DNA of 64,000 nucleotides, from the NCBI GenBank assembly GCA_031555935.1, contig JAVBTX010000024.1, forward strand, positions 1-64,000, read 5' to 3'. The notes below the pieces were generated by a model, which was not told where the DNA came from, ran no database searches, and worked only from the letters and a program-made list of their open reading frames with translations. This DNA is from Roseburia_C sp031555935 (GTDB lineage Bacteria > Bacillota > Clostridia > Lachnospirales > Lachnospiraceae). Shown piece after piece: positions 50,764 through 60,066 of the stretch. The position numbers were made by a program, and so were the translations under genes. Position 1 is the stretch's first letter. Every line of letters begins with the position of its first letter.

Positions 50764-51138
50764 TTATTTTCCATCTACAATTTCGTATCCGGCATGATTG
50801 AGAACTTCTAACGCCTTTTGGTAATATTCTTTTTTGGTAAGCACATAGTCTGTGTTAAAAGTTGAAATTGCAAAGATTCCAATTTTATTTTCTGCTAAAA
50901 TGCCGGAAATCTTTGACAGTATCCCAATCAACGAAAAATCTAAGACCCCTTCAATGCGAAATGCTTTCCATCCATCATCAATTTCAGTCGCATTGGATGG
51001 TACATCCGCGGTAATACATACCAATGATTTTTCTTCATCGGTCTTGCCAATAAAGCTATACTCTGAATCTAATTTTACAAGGGAATAATCTTCGACTTTA
51101 CATACTGAAAAATCATAGTTAATATTTTTGATTACCAT
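50764..51138 (-). CDS. ACT-domain-containing protein
   Basis: 124 residues; SLVCITADVPSNATEIDDGWKAFRIEG and VLDFSLIGILSKISGILAENKIGIFAISTF form a tandem ACT (CASTOR-like) fold that usually binds an amino acid. A 52-bp piece of this gene is duplicated at 50294. The start 51138 has GGAGG at 11 bases; slightly long spacing. Confidence 0.85.
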   Translation of the reverse strand: MVIKNINYDFSVCKVEDYSLVKLDSEYSFIGKTDEEKSLVCITADVPSNATEIDDGWKAFRIEGVLDFSLIGILSKISGILAENKIGIFAISTFNTDYVLTKKEYYQKALEVLNHAGYEIVDGK

Positions 51139-51159
51139 AAATACTACAGCCTCCAAATT

Positions 51160-51786
51160 CTAATTCAACAATTTACTTGCCAATTTATATACTTGTTTTA
51201 TTTCTTTCGATGATACATCCCATGAGTTCAATTCTTTTGAAATCATTTCGCGGTGCTTTTTGCTGATATCCCTCAATGCATTTCCAACTGACTTTCTTAC
51301 ATATTCACTTTCATCTTCCTTGCGAGCAGATAATAGCCGGACTGCAATTTGTGGATTTTCCTTAAAATAGGGACGGCTCGTCCATATTCGTAGCCCCTCC
51401 GAAACAGCTCTGCGGACATTGGCACAATCACTATTTAACCATTCCTCAATCAATGGTAAAGCTACTTCATATCCAATGATTTTGCAGTGATTATCGAAAG
51501 CCATCGCCAATATTTCCTGCACTTTCCAACTTTCATGCTTGCTAACTATATTTTTTAAATAAATTAAAGCATTCTCATTAACATGAGCAGAGTAGCCCAT
51601 CAGAAAAACTCCGATCTCTTGTATTTGAAAATTATCTGATTGATATAACTCCATACCCATAAAGAAGCATTCATCAAGTGAATGTTTCTGGTAATATTTT
51701 TCTGCTTCCCCCTTTACAAGCTTTAAACAATCCTTTTCTGGTAATATGTCTTCTAAATATATTTTGAAATCCTCTATATCACTCAT
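51160..51786 (-). CDS. AlkD-like DNA alkylation repair/HEAT-repeat protein
   Basis: 208 residues, all-helical. GVFLMGYSAHVNENALIYLKNIV, WKVQEILAMAFDN, VRRAVSEGLRIWTSRPYF and YVRKSVGNALRDISKKH match the HEAT-like repeats of AlkD-family glycosylase-like proteins. Whether the catalytic aspartate is retained cannot be judged. Overlaps the preceding gene by eight bases. Confidence 0.82.
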   Translation of the reverse strand: MSDIEDFKIYLEDILPEKDCLKLVKGEAEKYYQKHSLDECFFMGMELYQSDNFQIQEIGVFLMGYSAHVNENALIYLKNIVSKHESWKVQEILAMAFDNHCKIIGYEVALPLIEEWLNSDCANVRRAVSEGLRIWTSRPYFKENPQIAVRLLSARKEDESEYVRKSVGNALRDISKKHREMISKELNSWDVSSKEIKQVYKLASKLLN

Positions 51787-52258
51787 TTAACATTTCCTTT
51801 ATGCATAGCACCGCTTTCTGCGCAGATTTCTGTTTTATTAATCCTTCCTTAGCTGATGCCGAAATAGAAATTGTTGTACTTGCTGCATTTCCGGAGACAT
51901 ATTCCAAGCAAATAATTGTTGGGTTCATTTGTCCGAAGCCACTACCAACAACTGCTGATAAATATGGAATATCCGTATTTGCATCCACTTCAATAATCTC
52001 TATTAAATTGGGCAAATTAGCAACAATATTATAACTGTTACTTATTGCATCTGTGATTGGATAGTTATACTCTATCTTATCTTTAAAATCAAAGGTTTTA
52101 AGTTTTTTTGCTGCCCTTGTGGCACCACTCTTCCCTCCTGACGCTCCACCAGAACGACCAAACGGTCCGCCACCGATAGAACCACCTACTGCTCCAGCTT
52201 CTTCACCAATTTTGCCAAGATGCTGCTCTAAAATTTTGTTTTTCATGTTATTGTCCAT
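51779..52258 (-). CDS. Hypothetical protein with Gly-rich segment
   Basis: 159 residues. Residues 15-50 are very glycine/serine rich (GSIGGGPFGRSGGASGGKSG), the rest a small alpha/beta domain (IEIIEVDANTDIPYLSAVVGSGFGQMNP). No family recognised. GGAGATTACG precedes the start. Overlaps genes on both sides, so translation is coupled. Confidence 0.65.
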   Translation of the reverse strand: MDNNMKNKILEQHLGKIGEEAGAVGGSIGGGPFGRSGGASGGKSGATRAAKKLKTFDFKDKIEYNYPITDAISNSYNIVANLPNLIEIIEVDANTDIPYLSAVVGSGFGQMNPTIICLEYVSGNAASTTISISASAKEGLIKQKSAQKAVLCIKEMLNE

Positions 52259-52649
52259 CGTAATCTCCGTTTAAATAATTTACCATAATAAATTCTTCAG
52301 TATTTTCATCAACGATTTCAAATCCGATATCCTGATACATTTTTACCGCATAATTAGCTTTTTGAACCGCCAGAGAAACCTTCTCATATCCACTAGTTTT
52401 TAGGGTCGCAAGCATTTTTTTCATCATTGATGTTCCAAGCTCCAAGCCTCGGTACTCCTTATAAAGTGAGATTGCAAATGATGGCGTTTGATTATCAATA
52501 TGTCCATAGTCATTCATAATGCGAACCCAAACCGCCCCTACAATCTTCCCCTTTATTTCTGCAACTAATCCTTTGTCATCTTTTAAAAAACCCACTGATA
52601 AACAATCCCATACAGCTCCCGCACATAATACGTCGGAAATAACCACCAT
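52248..52649 (-). pseudogene. N-terminally truncated GNAT acetyltransferase
   Basis: The GNAT part begins about residue 26 (KDDKGLVAEIKGKIVGAVWV) and runs normally through EYRGLELGTSMMKKMLATL and VKMYQDIGFEIVDENTEEF. The first 25 codons come from the out-of-frame 3' end of the upstream YdcF gene and have no ribosome site, so the first strands of the fold are missing. It may still be translated as a short form. Confidence 0.65.
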
Positions 52650-53350
52650 GCAGTCTTACTTGACACCGCACCAAATTCCAGACCGAGCGAATCCGCTATT
52701 TTTCCCGCACGATACTCATGAAATTCATTTGTTACAATCGCTAATTCTTGGTTTAAATCATATTGCTCAATAATCTCTTTTGAATATGCCAGATTTTCTC
52801 TGGTTGAAGTAGACTGGTCTTCTTTATATAAGCGTTCCGGGTCAATCCCCTTGTCCACTAAGTAGCGATACATACACTCTGCCTCACTGATTCCTTCATC
52901 CCATCCCTTACCGCCAGATAAGATGCACTTTGTTTCGGTATGTTCACTTAAATATGCGTATGCGGCTTCCAGTCGTTCCAACAATGACAGACTTGGTTTT
53001 TCACCAATCACTTTACACCCCAACACAATTACGGTTGGATTCTGGCTTACTGGCTTATTGGCCGCCTTAATCATACAACTTGTTATAATTAATACCATTG
53101 CTAGTGCCACCACCACTATTGCAGCCACGACAATCAGCACTATTTTTCCTCTGGTTGTTTCCCATACTTTAATAATCCAGTTGTTTATTCGCTGCATTTT
53201 TAGCCCATATACGATTACTAGTAAAAAAATAATAATGCCGGTGGCATTTCCAATATTCAAGACACCATATTTAAACAATGGTAATAGAAACCACACCAAT
53301 CCTAAAATACCCACTACAAATAAAATCACTCTAATCATATTCTTTATCAT
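52583..53350 (-). CDS. YdcF-family membrane protein (DUF218)
   Basis: 255 residues: three hydrophobic helices (4-25, 33-48, 68-95), then a DUF218 domain with VIVLGCKV, ILSGGKGWDEGISEAE, STSTRENLAYSKEII and TNEFHEYRA. YdcF/SanA-type proteins act in envelope processes. Complete at both ends; a truncated acetyltransferase overlaps its 3' end by 67 nt. Confidence 0.9.
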   Translation of the reverse strand: MIKNMIRVILFVVGILGLVWFLLPLFKYGVLNIGNATGIIIFLLVIVYGLKMQRINNWIIKVWETTRGKIVLIVVAAIVVVALAMVLIITSCMIKAANKPVSQNPTVIVLGCKVIGEKPSLSLLERLEAAYAYLSEHTETKCILSGGKGWDEGISEAECMYRYLVDKGIDPERLYKEDQSTSTRENLAYSKEIIEQYDLNQELAIVTNEFHEYRAGKIADSLGLEFGAVSSKTAWWLFPTYYVRELYGIVYQWVF

Positions 53351-53435
53351 CCGCTCATTTCCTAACTTTTTATTTTCCTATTCTCACTATCGTAACCCTC
53401 ATGCTGACATATTTCAAGAAATTAATAAAATATTA

Positions 53436-53470
53436 AAAGCTTCAGAACCACGAACTGATTCTGAAGCTTT
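53436..53470 (-). terminator. Terminator of the anti-sigma gene
   Basis: AAAGCTTCAGAA pairs with TTCTGAAGCTTT (53436-53447 with 53459-53470), followed by TTTTAATATT on the minus strand. Confidence 0.88.
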
Positions 53471-53483
53471 CCTCTTATGAATA

Positions 53484-54332
53484 TTATTTTGTTGAAATGA
53501 CAAACTCCGGTGTACCCAGATAAGCCGGACCTACCTCAGCCTCATCAAATACAATCACCAATTTTCCATCTGTGTTGATATAGAAATTCTGGTCCTCCTT
53601 TATTGATGTAAAAGCTTCGATATGATTCTCCGGGTCAGATTTTAACCAATACAAATCTGGTTCCTTTTCCATCTGACTTATTATTTGGGCATTAATTTTC
53701 TCCTTGTAATTTGGCTCATCAGGAAATAAATCAGCTAGTGTCACCAGTTTTCCACTGGCTTTGTCGATGGTGTAATACTTATGTGTCTGGTAACCGCTTG
53801 CTTCAGTCTCTACAGCGGCAATATCGAGGACGAACCATCTGTCCGTATCCGTTACCACATCATATGAAATGTCGAGGCCGTGATAACCTTCATTGCTTTC
53901 CGCGATATCTGCTTTGAACTTCTTTACCAGCTCCGCCGTGTATTCCTCAACGCTTTTATTGACTAAATCAGCCGTCCTTTGTTCCGTTCCTTCCGTTTCT
54001 GCTTGAAGCTCTCCTAAGTTGATAATTATTTCTTTCCCATCATTCTCATAATGATAGTTTTGAATATTAATTATCCGGAAAATCTGCCCAATAAAAGGCA
54101 CGTTTTCCATCGCGTAGGCAACTTTTTGATTTGTCATTGGCAGGATTACCAGCACTGCTAGTGCTGCCGCCACGCCAACGCCCCAGTTGCGAAGTAAACG
54201 TTTCTTTCTGGCTTTTTGTTTATCACGTTTTGCCTGTGCAATGCACACTTCCATTTTTTCAATTCCATCAGTTGGTACATTGGTCATATCATATTCATTT
54301 ATCAAACTTCCAAATTCCTTTCTCTGCTCCAT
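53484..54332 (-). CDS. RsiV-like anti-sigma factor (DUF4179/DUF3298)
   Basis: 282 residues. Cytoplasmic N-terminus of 47 residues, one membrane helix (48-66, WGVGVAAALAVLVILPMT), and an external domain of RsiV/DUF3298 type (HKYYTIDKASGKLVTLADLFPDE, FYINTDGKLVIVFDEAEVGP). In Bacillus RsiV, lysozyme binding triggers proteolysis and frees SigV. The sigma gene directly upstream is deleted, leaving this factor without its partner. GGAGGG precedes the start. Confidence 0.87.
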   Translation of the reverse strand: MEQRKEFGSLINEYDMTNVPTDGIEKMEVCIAQAKRDKQKARKKRLLRNWGVGVAAALAVLVILPMTNQKVAYAMENVPFIGQIFRIINIQNYHYENDGKEIIINLGELQAETEGTEQRTADLVNKSVEEYTAELVKKFKADIAESNEGYHGLDISYDVVTDTDRWFVLDIAAVETEASGYQTHKYYTIDKASGKLVTLADLFPDEPNYKEKINAQIISQMEKEPDLYWLKSDPENHIEAFTSIKEDQNFYINTDGKLVIVFDEAEVGPAYLGTPEFVISTK

Positions 54333-54341
54333 AAAACCCTC

Positions 54342-54690
54342 CTATTCTTGCAAACAAAGCTTCATTTTTTCCATTGAGCGATACAGATGACTTTTGACTG
54401 TATTCTCATTCATCTCAACAATGTCGGACTGTTTCGACAATTTCTGTTTTTCGTTTACGCAGAAACTGCAACGCTTCGTTTATCATAATTCGATAAATCC
54501 AAGTGTCTGCATACTCTTCTTTTTTTAAGGAATCGCTCTTAAAAATGGCCTGATAGGCTCCCTCCTGAACAATGTCCAAAGCGTCCACCTCATTATGTAC
54601 ATAACTGTATGCTAACCGATAGTATTTGTCATAGTTTTTGACTAACCGGTCATGCACAGCCGCTTCTAAATCCTTACGGCGCATCCACAT
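54342..54690 (-). pseudogene. ECF sigma factor with internal deletion
   Basis: Start MWMRRKDLEAAVHDRLVKNY and region 2 (AYSYVHNEVDALDIVQEGAYQA...YADTWIYRIMINEALQFLRKR) are intact. Then the frame stops, and just beyond, in another frame, only the very end of region 4 follows (IVEMNENTVKSHLYRSMEKM). About 40 residues of region 4 are missing, so promoter -35 recognition is lost. Good GGGAG at the start. Confidence 0.87.
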
Positions 54691-54751
54691 ATCATCTCCC
54701 TTCTTTTTTGTAGCTACACTTATTAGATGCATCAAGGTATGAAAAAGTTTC

Positions 54752-54788
54752 AAAAAACTCCCAAAACATTTTCATGCTCTGGGAGTTC
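54752..54788 (-). terminator. Intrinsic terminator
   Basis: AACTCCCA/TGGGAGTT arms around a 16-base loop, followed by TTTTTTG on the minus strand; the main stop signal for the membrane-protein gene. Confidence 0.82.
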
Positions 54789-54850
54789 TCTATTCATTTT
54801 AATTACCATGTCAAAATCTGCAAACTTTGGGCCGCAGGCACAAATTTGCG

Positions 54851-54876
54851 TGTGAAAAATCTTGATTTTTCACACT
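54851..54876 (-). terminator. Perfect hairpin at the end of the membrane-protein gene
   Basis: GTGTGAAAAATC pairs with GATTTTTCACAC with a two-base loop, overlapping the stop codon of the gene. No long T run follows, so it may be an RNA 3'-end stabiliser or partial terminator. Confidence 0.6.
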
Positions 54877-56482
54877 ATTCACCGGTGGCTTCGCGATATT
54901 CTTCGCTGCCTAAGTCTTCCCAAGCATGTTTATCAGCTCGAATGACCTCATAAGATATTTTATTGACCGCGTAGAAATCAACAATCCTTGTATCACCGAC
55001 GTTGCTTCCCGCGGCATCATAATAATCTATGTAGCAGACAATTAGATAATACTCATCATTCTTGGAATCCCTGTCGTATCTTAAGCTTTTCTGTGCAATT
55101 TCTGCTGTCGGAAGATTCTCGACTTCCTCATCCAACTCATATTTACCCATCACGGCATAGCAATCACCGCTAGCCGAATCGATAAACTCCAATTCTCCAC
55201 TCGTGCCGGCAAATTCCACTTCGTAAATAGATTGATACGCACTTTTGATAAATTGTTCCTTTAATAAGGCTTCCCAATCATCTGCATCAAGTTCTCCGCC
55301 ATTGCTGTAATAGTCATCTTCCGGACTGTAGTAATCATCGTTCGGACTGAAATAGTCATTATCATAATCTTCACCTATGTTACCGGAATCATCAAAGTCG
55401 TATCCATATTCCGTATTTTCATTATATATGAACTTTCGAAAAAAGATTCCTTTTGGCTCACAGACATAAACGGAATCAGTTTCCCAAAAACTATTCTTCC
55501 TTACCCGCAAGGCATCACCAGAGGATATCTCCTGCGTGCCGCCAATGATGCCAGCAAAAAGCCAGTAGAGAAAAAGGATTCCTTCAATAATAAATAAAAC
55601 TGCCCAAATAATATTATTCAAGACATGCGCGCCTTCATGAAAAAAACGTGCGTTAAACCACCGATATATTTTTATCAATGCTGCCGTGACATAGATTAGG
55701 CCACCCACATAGAGGACTACAAAACCAACATTACTTAGCCACGAACGATACTCATAACCGGCTGGCATCAAGTTGCATAGCTGTGTAAATAATACTGCCG
55801 CCAACAGATACCAGGAAAATCCAAACATAAAGTTAGCCGTTTTACAGCCCTTCTTCAGTGGCTCGCCAATATCGATTAAGGACAAACATTCTTCGTCCGT
55901 TTCACCCGCTAAAATCCGGCGGCGGCGTTCCACATCCGGGCTAGACTCATTAGTTACGGCATTAAATTTCTGGCATTCCTGCTCGAAACCATCAATGTCC
56001 CCAAGCATCCGCTTAGCAATTGCTTGCTGTAAATAATAACTGCCCTTATAATTCAACGCTATCTTCTGTTCGTCTAACTGTTCCATCGCCAGCAGAGCGT
56101 TTTCATACTCTCCCAGCCGTAGATTACATTTACCCAGCACTAGCAGATAATACTCCCGATAAGCCGGTTTTTTTGTTCTTCGATAATAAAAATAGATGTA
56201 ATCCCGATAAGCCTTCAAGGACGTCCGATACAGCTTGCTTGATGCATGTGCCCCCAAATATCTCTGCCAGATAATTATCAGTAACAATACGGACAGCAAT
56301 ATTAAACATATAGACCACGCTGCATCAAGAACAATCAGACCGCAGATTGCCAGCATCCCGCTCAATATGATCAGCAGCTTGGCGGCAATCGTCCGTTGCT
56401 TCATTTTGGCTATATATTTTAGCGCCAATTCGTCAAATTCATACTGTGTTACATCATAATGAAGGTTATCATATGGATTCAT
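54875..56482 (-). CDS. Large membrane protein with acidic repeat segment
   Basis: 535 residues. Helices at about 33-75 (two), 215-240, 250-270 and 290-320. A helical, TPR-like segment lies between (about 95-200: LGKCNLRLGEYENALLAME, KGSYYLQQAIAKRMLGDIDGF). Residues about 385-412 are highly acidic and aromatic (DYFSPNDDYYSPEDDYYSNG, a near repeat). The C-terminal 120 residues look like a globular domain. No family recognised. GCGGGGG precedes the start. Confidence 0.75.
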   Translation of the reverse strand: MNPYDNLHYDVTQYEFDELALKYIAKMKQRTIAAKLLIILSGMLAICGLIVLDAAWSICLILLSVLLLIIIWQRYLGAHASSKLYRTSLKAYRDYIYFYYRRTKKPAYREYYLLVLGKCNLRLGEYENALLAMEQLDEQKIALNYKGSYYLQQAIAKRMLGDIDGFEQECQKFNAVTNESSPDVERRRRILAGETDEECLSLIDIGEPLKKGCKTANFMFGFSWYLLAAVLFTQLCNLMPAGYEYRSWLSNVGFVVLYVGGLIYVTAALIKIYRWFNARFFHEGAHVLNNIIWAVLFIIEGILFLYWLFAGIIGGTQEISSGDALRVRKNSFWETDSVYVCEPKGIFFRKFIYNENTEYGYDFDDSGNIGEDYDNDYFSPNDDYYSPEDDYYSNGGELDADDWEALLKEQFIKSAYQSIYEVEFAGTSGELEFIDSASGDCYAVMGKYELDEEVENLPTAEIAQKSLRYDRDSKNDEYYLIVCYIDYYDAAGSNVGDTRIVDFYAVNKISYEVIRADKHAWEDLGSEEYREATGE

Positions 56483-56500
56483 GTTTTTACCCCCGCTTAA

Positions 56501-58096
56501 CTATTTTTGATTTGCCGGTTCCACACTTATCGATTTTCCTTTGATTTTTACATTCTTCATGGCATTTAATACATCCTTGCCATATTCTCTTGGGACTTCC
56601 ACAAACGTATACTTGTCGTACATATCAATGGCACCAACCAAGCTTCCCTGCATTCCAGATTCGCCAGCAATTGCACCTAAGATATCGCCCGGCTTTACTT
56701 TTTGATTCTTTCCTATATTGATAAACAACCGGACCATACCATCTTCCGCACCGGTATTCTCAAAGTCATAGGTATTATTACGCTCGATGGTCGCGGTATC
56801 ATTTGTTCCTAATGCCTGTTTTAAAAATGCTGCGGCAATATCCATTGCGGTAAAGTCAGAATCATTGACCTGTTTGTCGATTAGGTCGATAAATTCTCTT
56901 AAGTCCTCTTCTTCCATAATCGTAGTGATACTGTCCATAACTTTTTCCGCTTTTATCTGAGCTACGTCTTCCGAAGATGGTATTGGCTGAGCTAAAATCT
57001 TTGTCTTACAATAACGCTGAATATCTTTTAATTTGTATACTTCTTTTCCTTTTACAAAGGTAAATGAACGACCGGTCCGGCCAGCTCGGCCAGTACGGCC
57101 AATGCGGTGTACATAATACTCGTCATCCTGTGGAATATCATAGTTAAATACGGCTTCCACGTCATCCACGTCAATGCCTCGCGCCGCTACGTCCGTTGCA
57201 ATTAAGATATCTGTTTTGCCGGTACGGAAGCTTTTCATTACGCGGTCACGCTGGGTCTGCTTCATATCGCCATGCAGTCCCTCCGCAAAATATCCACGTC
57301 CCTGCAGTTCCTGAGTTAACTCATCAACCATCCGCTTGGTGTTACAAAATACTAAGGACAGCTTTGGATTATAATAATCCAGCAATCTCGTCAATACTTC
57401 GACTTTATCTTTTCGCTTTACATCATAATAATACTGTTCAATGTTTGGTACCGTCAATTCTTTTTTTACAACTTTTATCGTTACCGCATTGTTCTGGTAC
57501 TTTTTGGTAATATCTAAAATTGGTTTTGGCATGGTTGCAGAAAACAGCACGGTCTGTCGTTCTTCAGTTGGAATATATTCAAGAATTGTTTCGATATCCT
57601 CACGGAATCCCATGTTCAGCATTTCATCTGCCTCATCTAAGACAATCGCATTGACATGCTCACAGCGAATCGTCTTGCGGCGCAGATGGTCCATGACACG
57701 ACCCGGAGTACCGATAATAATCTGCGCTCCGCCCTTCAAGGAACGAATCTGCGTGGATATTTCCTGTCCGCCGTAAACTGGCAGAATTTTAACACCATGC
57801 ATATATTGGCCCAATTTTCGCATTTCATCTGCCACCTGGATTGCTAACTCTCTGGTTGGTGATAAGATGATAATCTGTGTCTTTTTATTACTTGGGTCGA
57901 CCTTCTGTAGCATTGGTATTCCGAATGCTGCCGTTTTACCAGTTCCGGTCTGAGCCTGTCCAATTACATCCGCTCCAGTTAATACGACTGGTATCGCCTG
58001 ACTCTGTATCGGTGTTGCTTCCTCAAATCCCATTTCTTTGATACCTCTAAGTATCTGCGGGTTTAGTTCTAACTCATCAAATCTGATTGTTTCCAT
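56501..58096 (-). CDS. DEAD-box RNA helicase with DbpA-type RNA-binding domain
   Basis: 531 residues. Q motif (FEEATPIQSQ), AQTGTGKT, PTRELAIQ, DEAD, SAT, and the HRIGRTGRAGRTG motif VI; residues about 455-531 form the DbpA/CsdA-like RRM (MVRLFINIGKNQKVKPGDILGAIA). Such helicases help 50S assembly and growth in the cold. GAGAGG precedes the start. The 5' leader contains a terminator-like hairpin, so expression is probably attenuated. Confidence 0.93.
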   Translation of the reverse strand: METIRFDELELNPQILRGIKEMGFEEATPIQSQAIPVVLTGADVIGQAQTGTGKTAAFGIPMLQKVDPSNKKTQIIILSPTRELAIQVADEMRKLGQYMHGVKILPVYGGQEISTQIRSLKGGAQIIIGTPGRVMDHLRRKTIRCEHVNAIVLDEADEMLNMGFREDIETILEYIPTEERQTVLFSATMPKPILDITKKYQNNAVTIKVVKKELTVPNIEQYYYDVKRKDKVEVLTRLLDYYNPKLSLVFCNTKRMVDELTQELQGRGYFAEGLHGDMKQTQRDRVMKSFRTGKTDILIATDVAARGIDVDDVEAVFNYDIPQDDEYYVHRIGRTGRAGRTGRSFTFVKGKEVYKLKDIQRYCKTKILAQPIPSSEDVAQIKAEKVMDSITTIMEEEDLREFIDLIDKQVNDSDFTAMDIAAAFLKQALGTNDTATIERNNTYDFENTGAEDGMVRLFINIGKNQKVKPGDILGAIAGESGMQGSLVGAIDMYDKYTFVEVPREYGKDVLNAMKNVKIKGKSISVEPANQK

Positions 58097-58140
58097 ATGT
58101 TTCCTCTCTACTTCTTAATAATTAGTGTCTTCTTTCCTAT

Positions 58141-58192
58141 AAAATAATAAAAAGAGCCTCTGCACAGATAAAGCAAATGTGTGCATCAGCCC
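58141..58192 (-). promoter_or_regulatory. Leader attenuator of the DEAD-box helicase
   Basis: In the transcribed leader, GGGCTGATGCACA (58192-58180) pairs with TGTGCAGAGGCTC (58166-58154) with two mismatches, followed by TTTTTATTATTTTA: an intrinsic terminator about 45 nt before the gene start, inside its own leader. Confidence 0.7.
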
Positions 58193-58214
58193 AAACTTTA
58201 CAATTCCGTTGCTA

Positions 58215-58243
58215 ATCATAGCAGATAGCGGCGTTTCTGTCAA
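58215..58243 (-). promoter_or_regulatory. Promoter of the DEAD-box helicase
   Basis: TTGACA (58243-58238), 17-nt spacer, TATGAT (58220-58215); the leader is about 110-115 nt. Confidence 0.88.
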
Positions 58244-58254
58244 TTTATATTTTA

Positions 58255-58278
58255 TGTAAAGGCCGGTTAGAACCGGCC
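58255..58278 (-). terminator. Hairpin behind the GGDEF gene
   Basis: GGCCGGTT/AACCGGCC (58261-58268 with 58271-58278) followed by TTTACAT on the minus strand. The remaining 58280-58424 stretch shows no gene. Confidence 0.65.
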
Positions 58279-58424
58279 CTATATGTCAAGCAATCGGCCA
58301 AACGTATTTCAATCATCCAGTCCGGACCATTAAAAATTTTGCCCCCAAAGGCACGGTGAGTATTTTCGATTGCGAATTTTGGTCGTTACATAGATAGTAT
58401 ATGTATCTGACCGCAAAACGTTCC

Positions 58425-60035
58425 TTATTCTTCACCAACATAACCGGCATGCACACTGTTACGGCTAATCTTTTTCCCTTTATAGAGCATGATATCAGCG
58501 GTATGCAGGTAATCCCAGACCTTTTGCTTCTCGTTGGGAATATCACAGCAGATACCTTGGGAAATCGTCAGGATTGGCAGTGCCTTTGAAAATTTATGTT
58601 CAATCTCTTGTTGGCAAATACTTTGGCGCAACTCTTCGGCAAATTCCTGCACCCGGTCTTTGGTGTAGCCCTCATAAATAATAATAAACTCATCACCACC
58701 ATAACGTGCACAAAAGATATTATCATACTGCTGCTCTAGCATCCGCATCGCCTGAGCAATCTTACGAATCACCATATCACCAGCCTGATGTCCATAGTTG
58801 TCATTGTACTGCTTAAAATAATCAATGTCTAAGATTTCAACCGCAAAGCTCCGTTTCCTCTCGAGTGAACGACCAAATGCTTCTTCGGAATAATCGTTTA
58901 GTCGGAATCGATTGGCCAATCCCGTCAGCGCATCGGTCTCCGATTTTTGCACCAGAATGCGATTTTGCATTTCCATTTCCTGTCTGCGCCGATGTGTTTC
59001 TTCTAATATATTGCGCATATTTAAAATTGAGCTAACCATGTAACGGTTTTCTTTTTCTAAAATTTCGGTCAACTCATAATAATGGGCACATGCCTTAGCA
59101 TATCCTTTTTCATCATCTTTTAATCGCCAATAGCGAATCCGAATCGACAACAGACGACGCTGCATGTAAACAAGCTGGGTCTTCTTGGCCAGCTCCTCAA
59201 GATGTGACAGTACCTCCATCATTTCTGGATAATCTCCCATCTCAAACAACAGCTCACAGTATGCAAAAAAGTCATCAAAGACATCCAGGACAATCATCTT
59301 CTCATGGACACGCTCTTGAATCTGTGAAATAGCCTCATTGCGTAAGCTTTGCTTTCCCATTGAATGATATAATCTTGCCTGAAAACAGAGAAAACAAGTC
59401 TGCTCAACCGGACTTAAATAATCAAAGCATTCATTTTTTGCTCGATACTCATATTCCTGCGACTTTAACAAATGGTTCTGTCCCAGATAGCAATTACCCA
59501 TCCCCATGTAAATATTCATCAGATAGGTATGGTAAGCCGCAATTCCTTCCAGCTCAAGCAAGGATTGGTAGGCCACTTCGAAATACTCCTGCGCCTTTTT
59601 ATGCTCACCAAAGCTATTATAAAGCATACCAATATTAATTTTTATCATTGTCCCCACTTCGGACAAGTGATAGCGTTCGCAGTAGGTCAGCGAGCTCAAA
59701 TAGTAATCCATTGCAAATGGTGCATTTCCGCGATTCACTGATGTTATTGCCAGAATATTGTATGCTCGGGCGATTAATTCGTGCTGTCTTGTATTTTCCA
59801 AATATGTAAGTGAATGTGAAATATTCTTAAACAGCTGCTCAACATCGTTTAATAAATAGTAGGTCTCACCCATATGATAATAAGCAAAACCTAATAGTTT
59901 CCCGTCATCCGTTTTTTCCCCATAGTCTCTTAATTGACTACATAACTCCAATGTCATCGTTGGATTTACACCACGGTTTTTTTTAATGCCTTCCATCAGC
60001 CCCAGAATCTGGTTTCCGTATTCTTCAAATCCCAT
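58425..60035 (-). CDS. Soluble TPR-GGDEF protein (predicted diguanylate cyclase)
   Basis: 536 residues, no membrane helix. Residues 1-330 are TPR-like helical repeats (LLGFAYYHMGETYYLLNDVEQ, NIGMLYNSFGEHKKAQEYFE, MGMGNCYLGQNHLLKSQEYE), a coiled coil follows, and the C-terminal 170 residues form a GGDEF domain with intact active site ARYGGDEFIIIYEG and LTGLANRF. The RxxD inhibitory site is not present in front of GGDEF. It should make c-di-GMP; the signal is likely protein binding. Start 60035 follows GAGGG. Confidence 0.92.
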   Translation of the reverse strand: MGFEEYGNQILGLMEGIKKNRGVNPTMTLELCSQLRDYGEKTDDGKLLGFAYYHMGETYYLLNDVEQLFKNISHSLTYLENTRQHELIARAYNILAITSVNRGNAPFAMDYYLSSLTYCERYHLSEVGTMIKINIGMLYNSFGEHKKAQEYFEVAYQSLLELEGIAAYHTYLMNIYMGMGNCYLGQNHLLKSQEYEYRAKNECFDYLSPVEQTCFLCFQARLYHSMGKQSLRNEAISQIQERVHEKMIVLDVFDDFFAYCELLFEMGDYPEMMEVLSHLEELAKKTQLVYMQRRLLSIRIRYWRLKDDEKGYAKACAHYYELTEILEKENRYMVSSILNMRNILEETHRRRQEMEMQNRILVQKSETDALTGLANRFRLNDYSEEAFGRSLERKRSFAVEILDIDYFKQYNDNYGHQAGDMVIRKIAQAMRMLEQQYDNIFCARYGGDEFIIIYEGYTKDRVQEFAEELRQSICQQEIEHKFSKALPILTISQGICCDIPNEKQKVWDYLHTADIMLYKGKKISRNSVHAGYVGEE

Positions 60036-60066
60036 TGTAGTTTCCCTCTTCTCCACATAACTAAAA

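Noticed and set aside
18191..53350. Integron or superintegron
   Set aside because: No integrase gene and no attC-like folded sites between genes; only occasional unrelated repeats.
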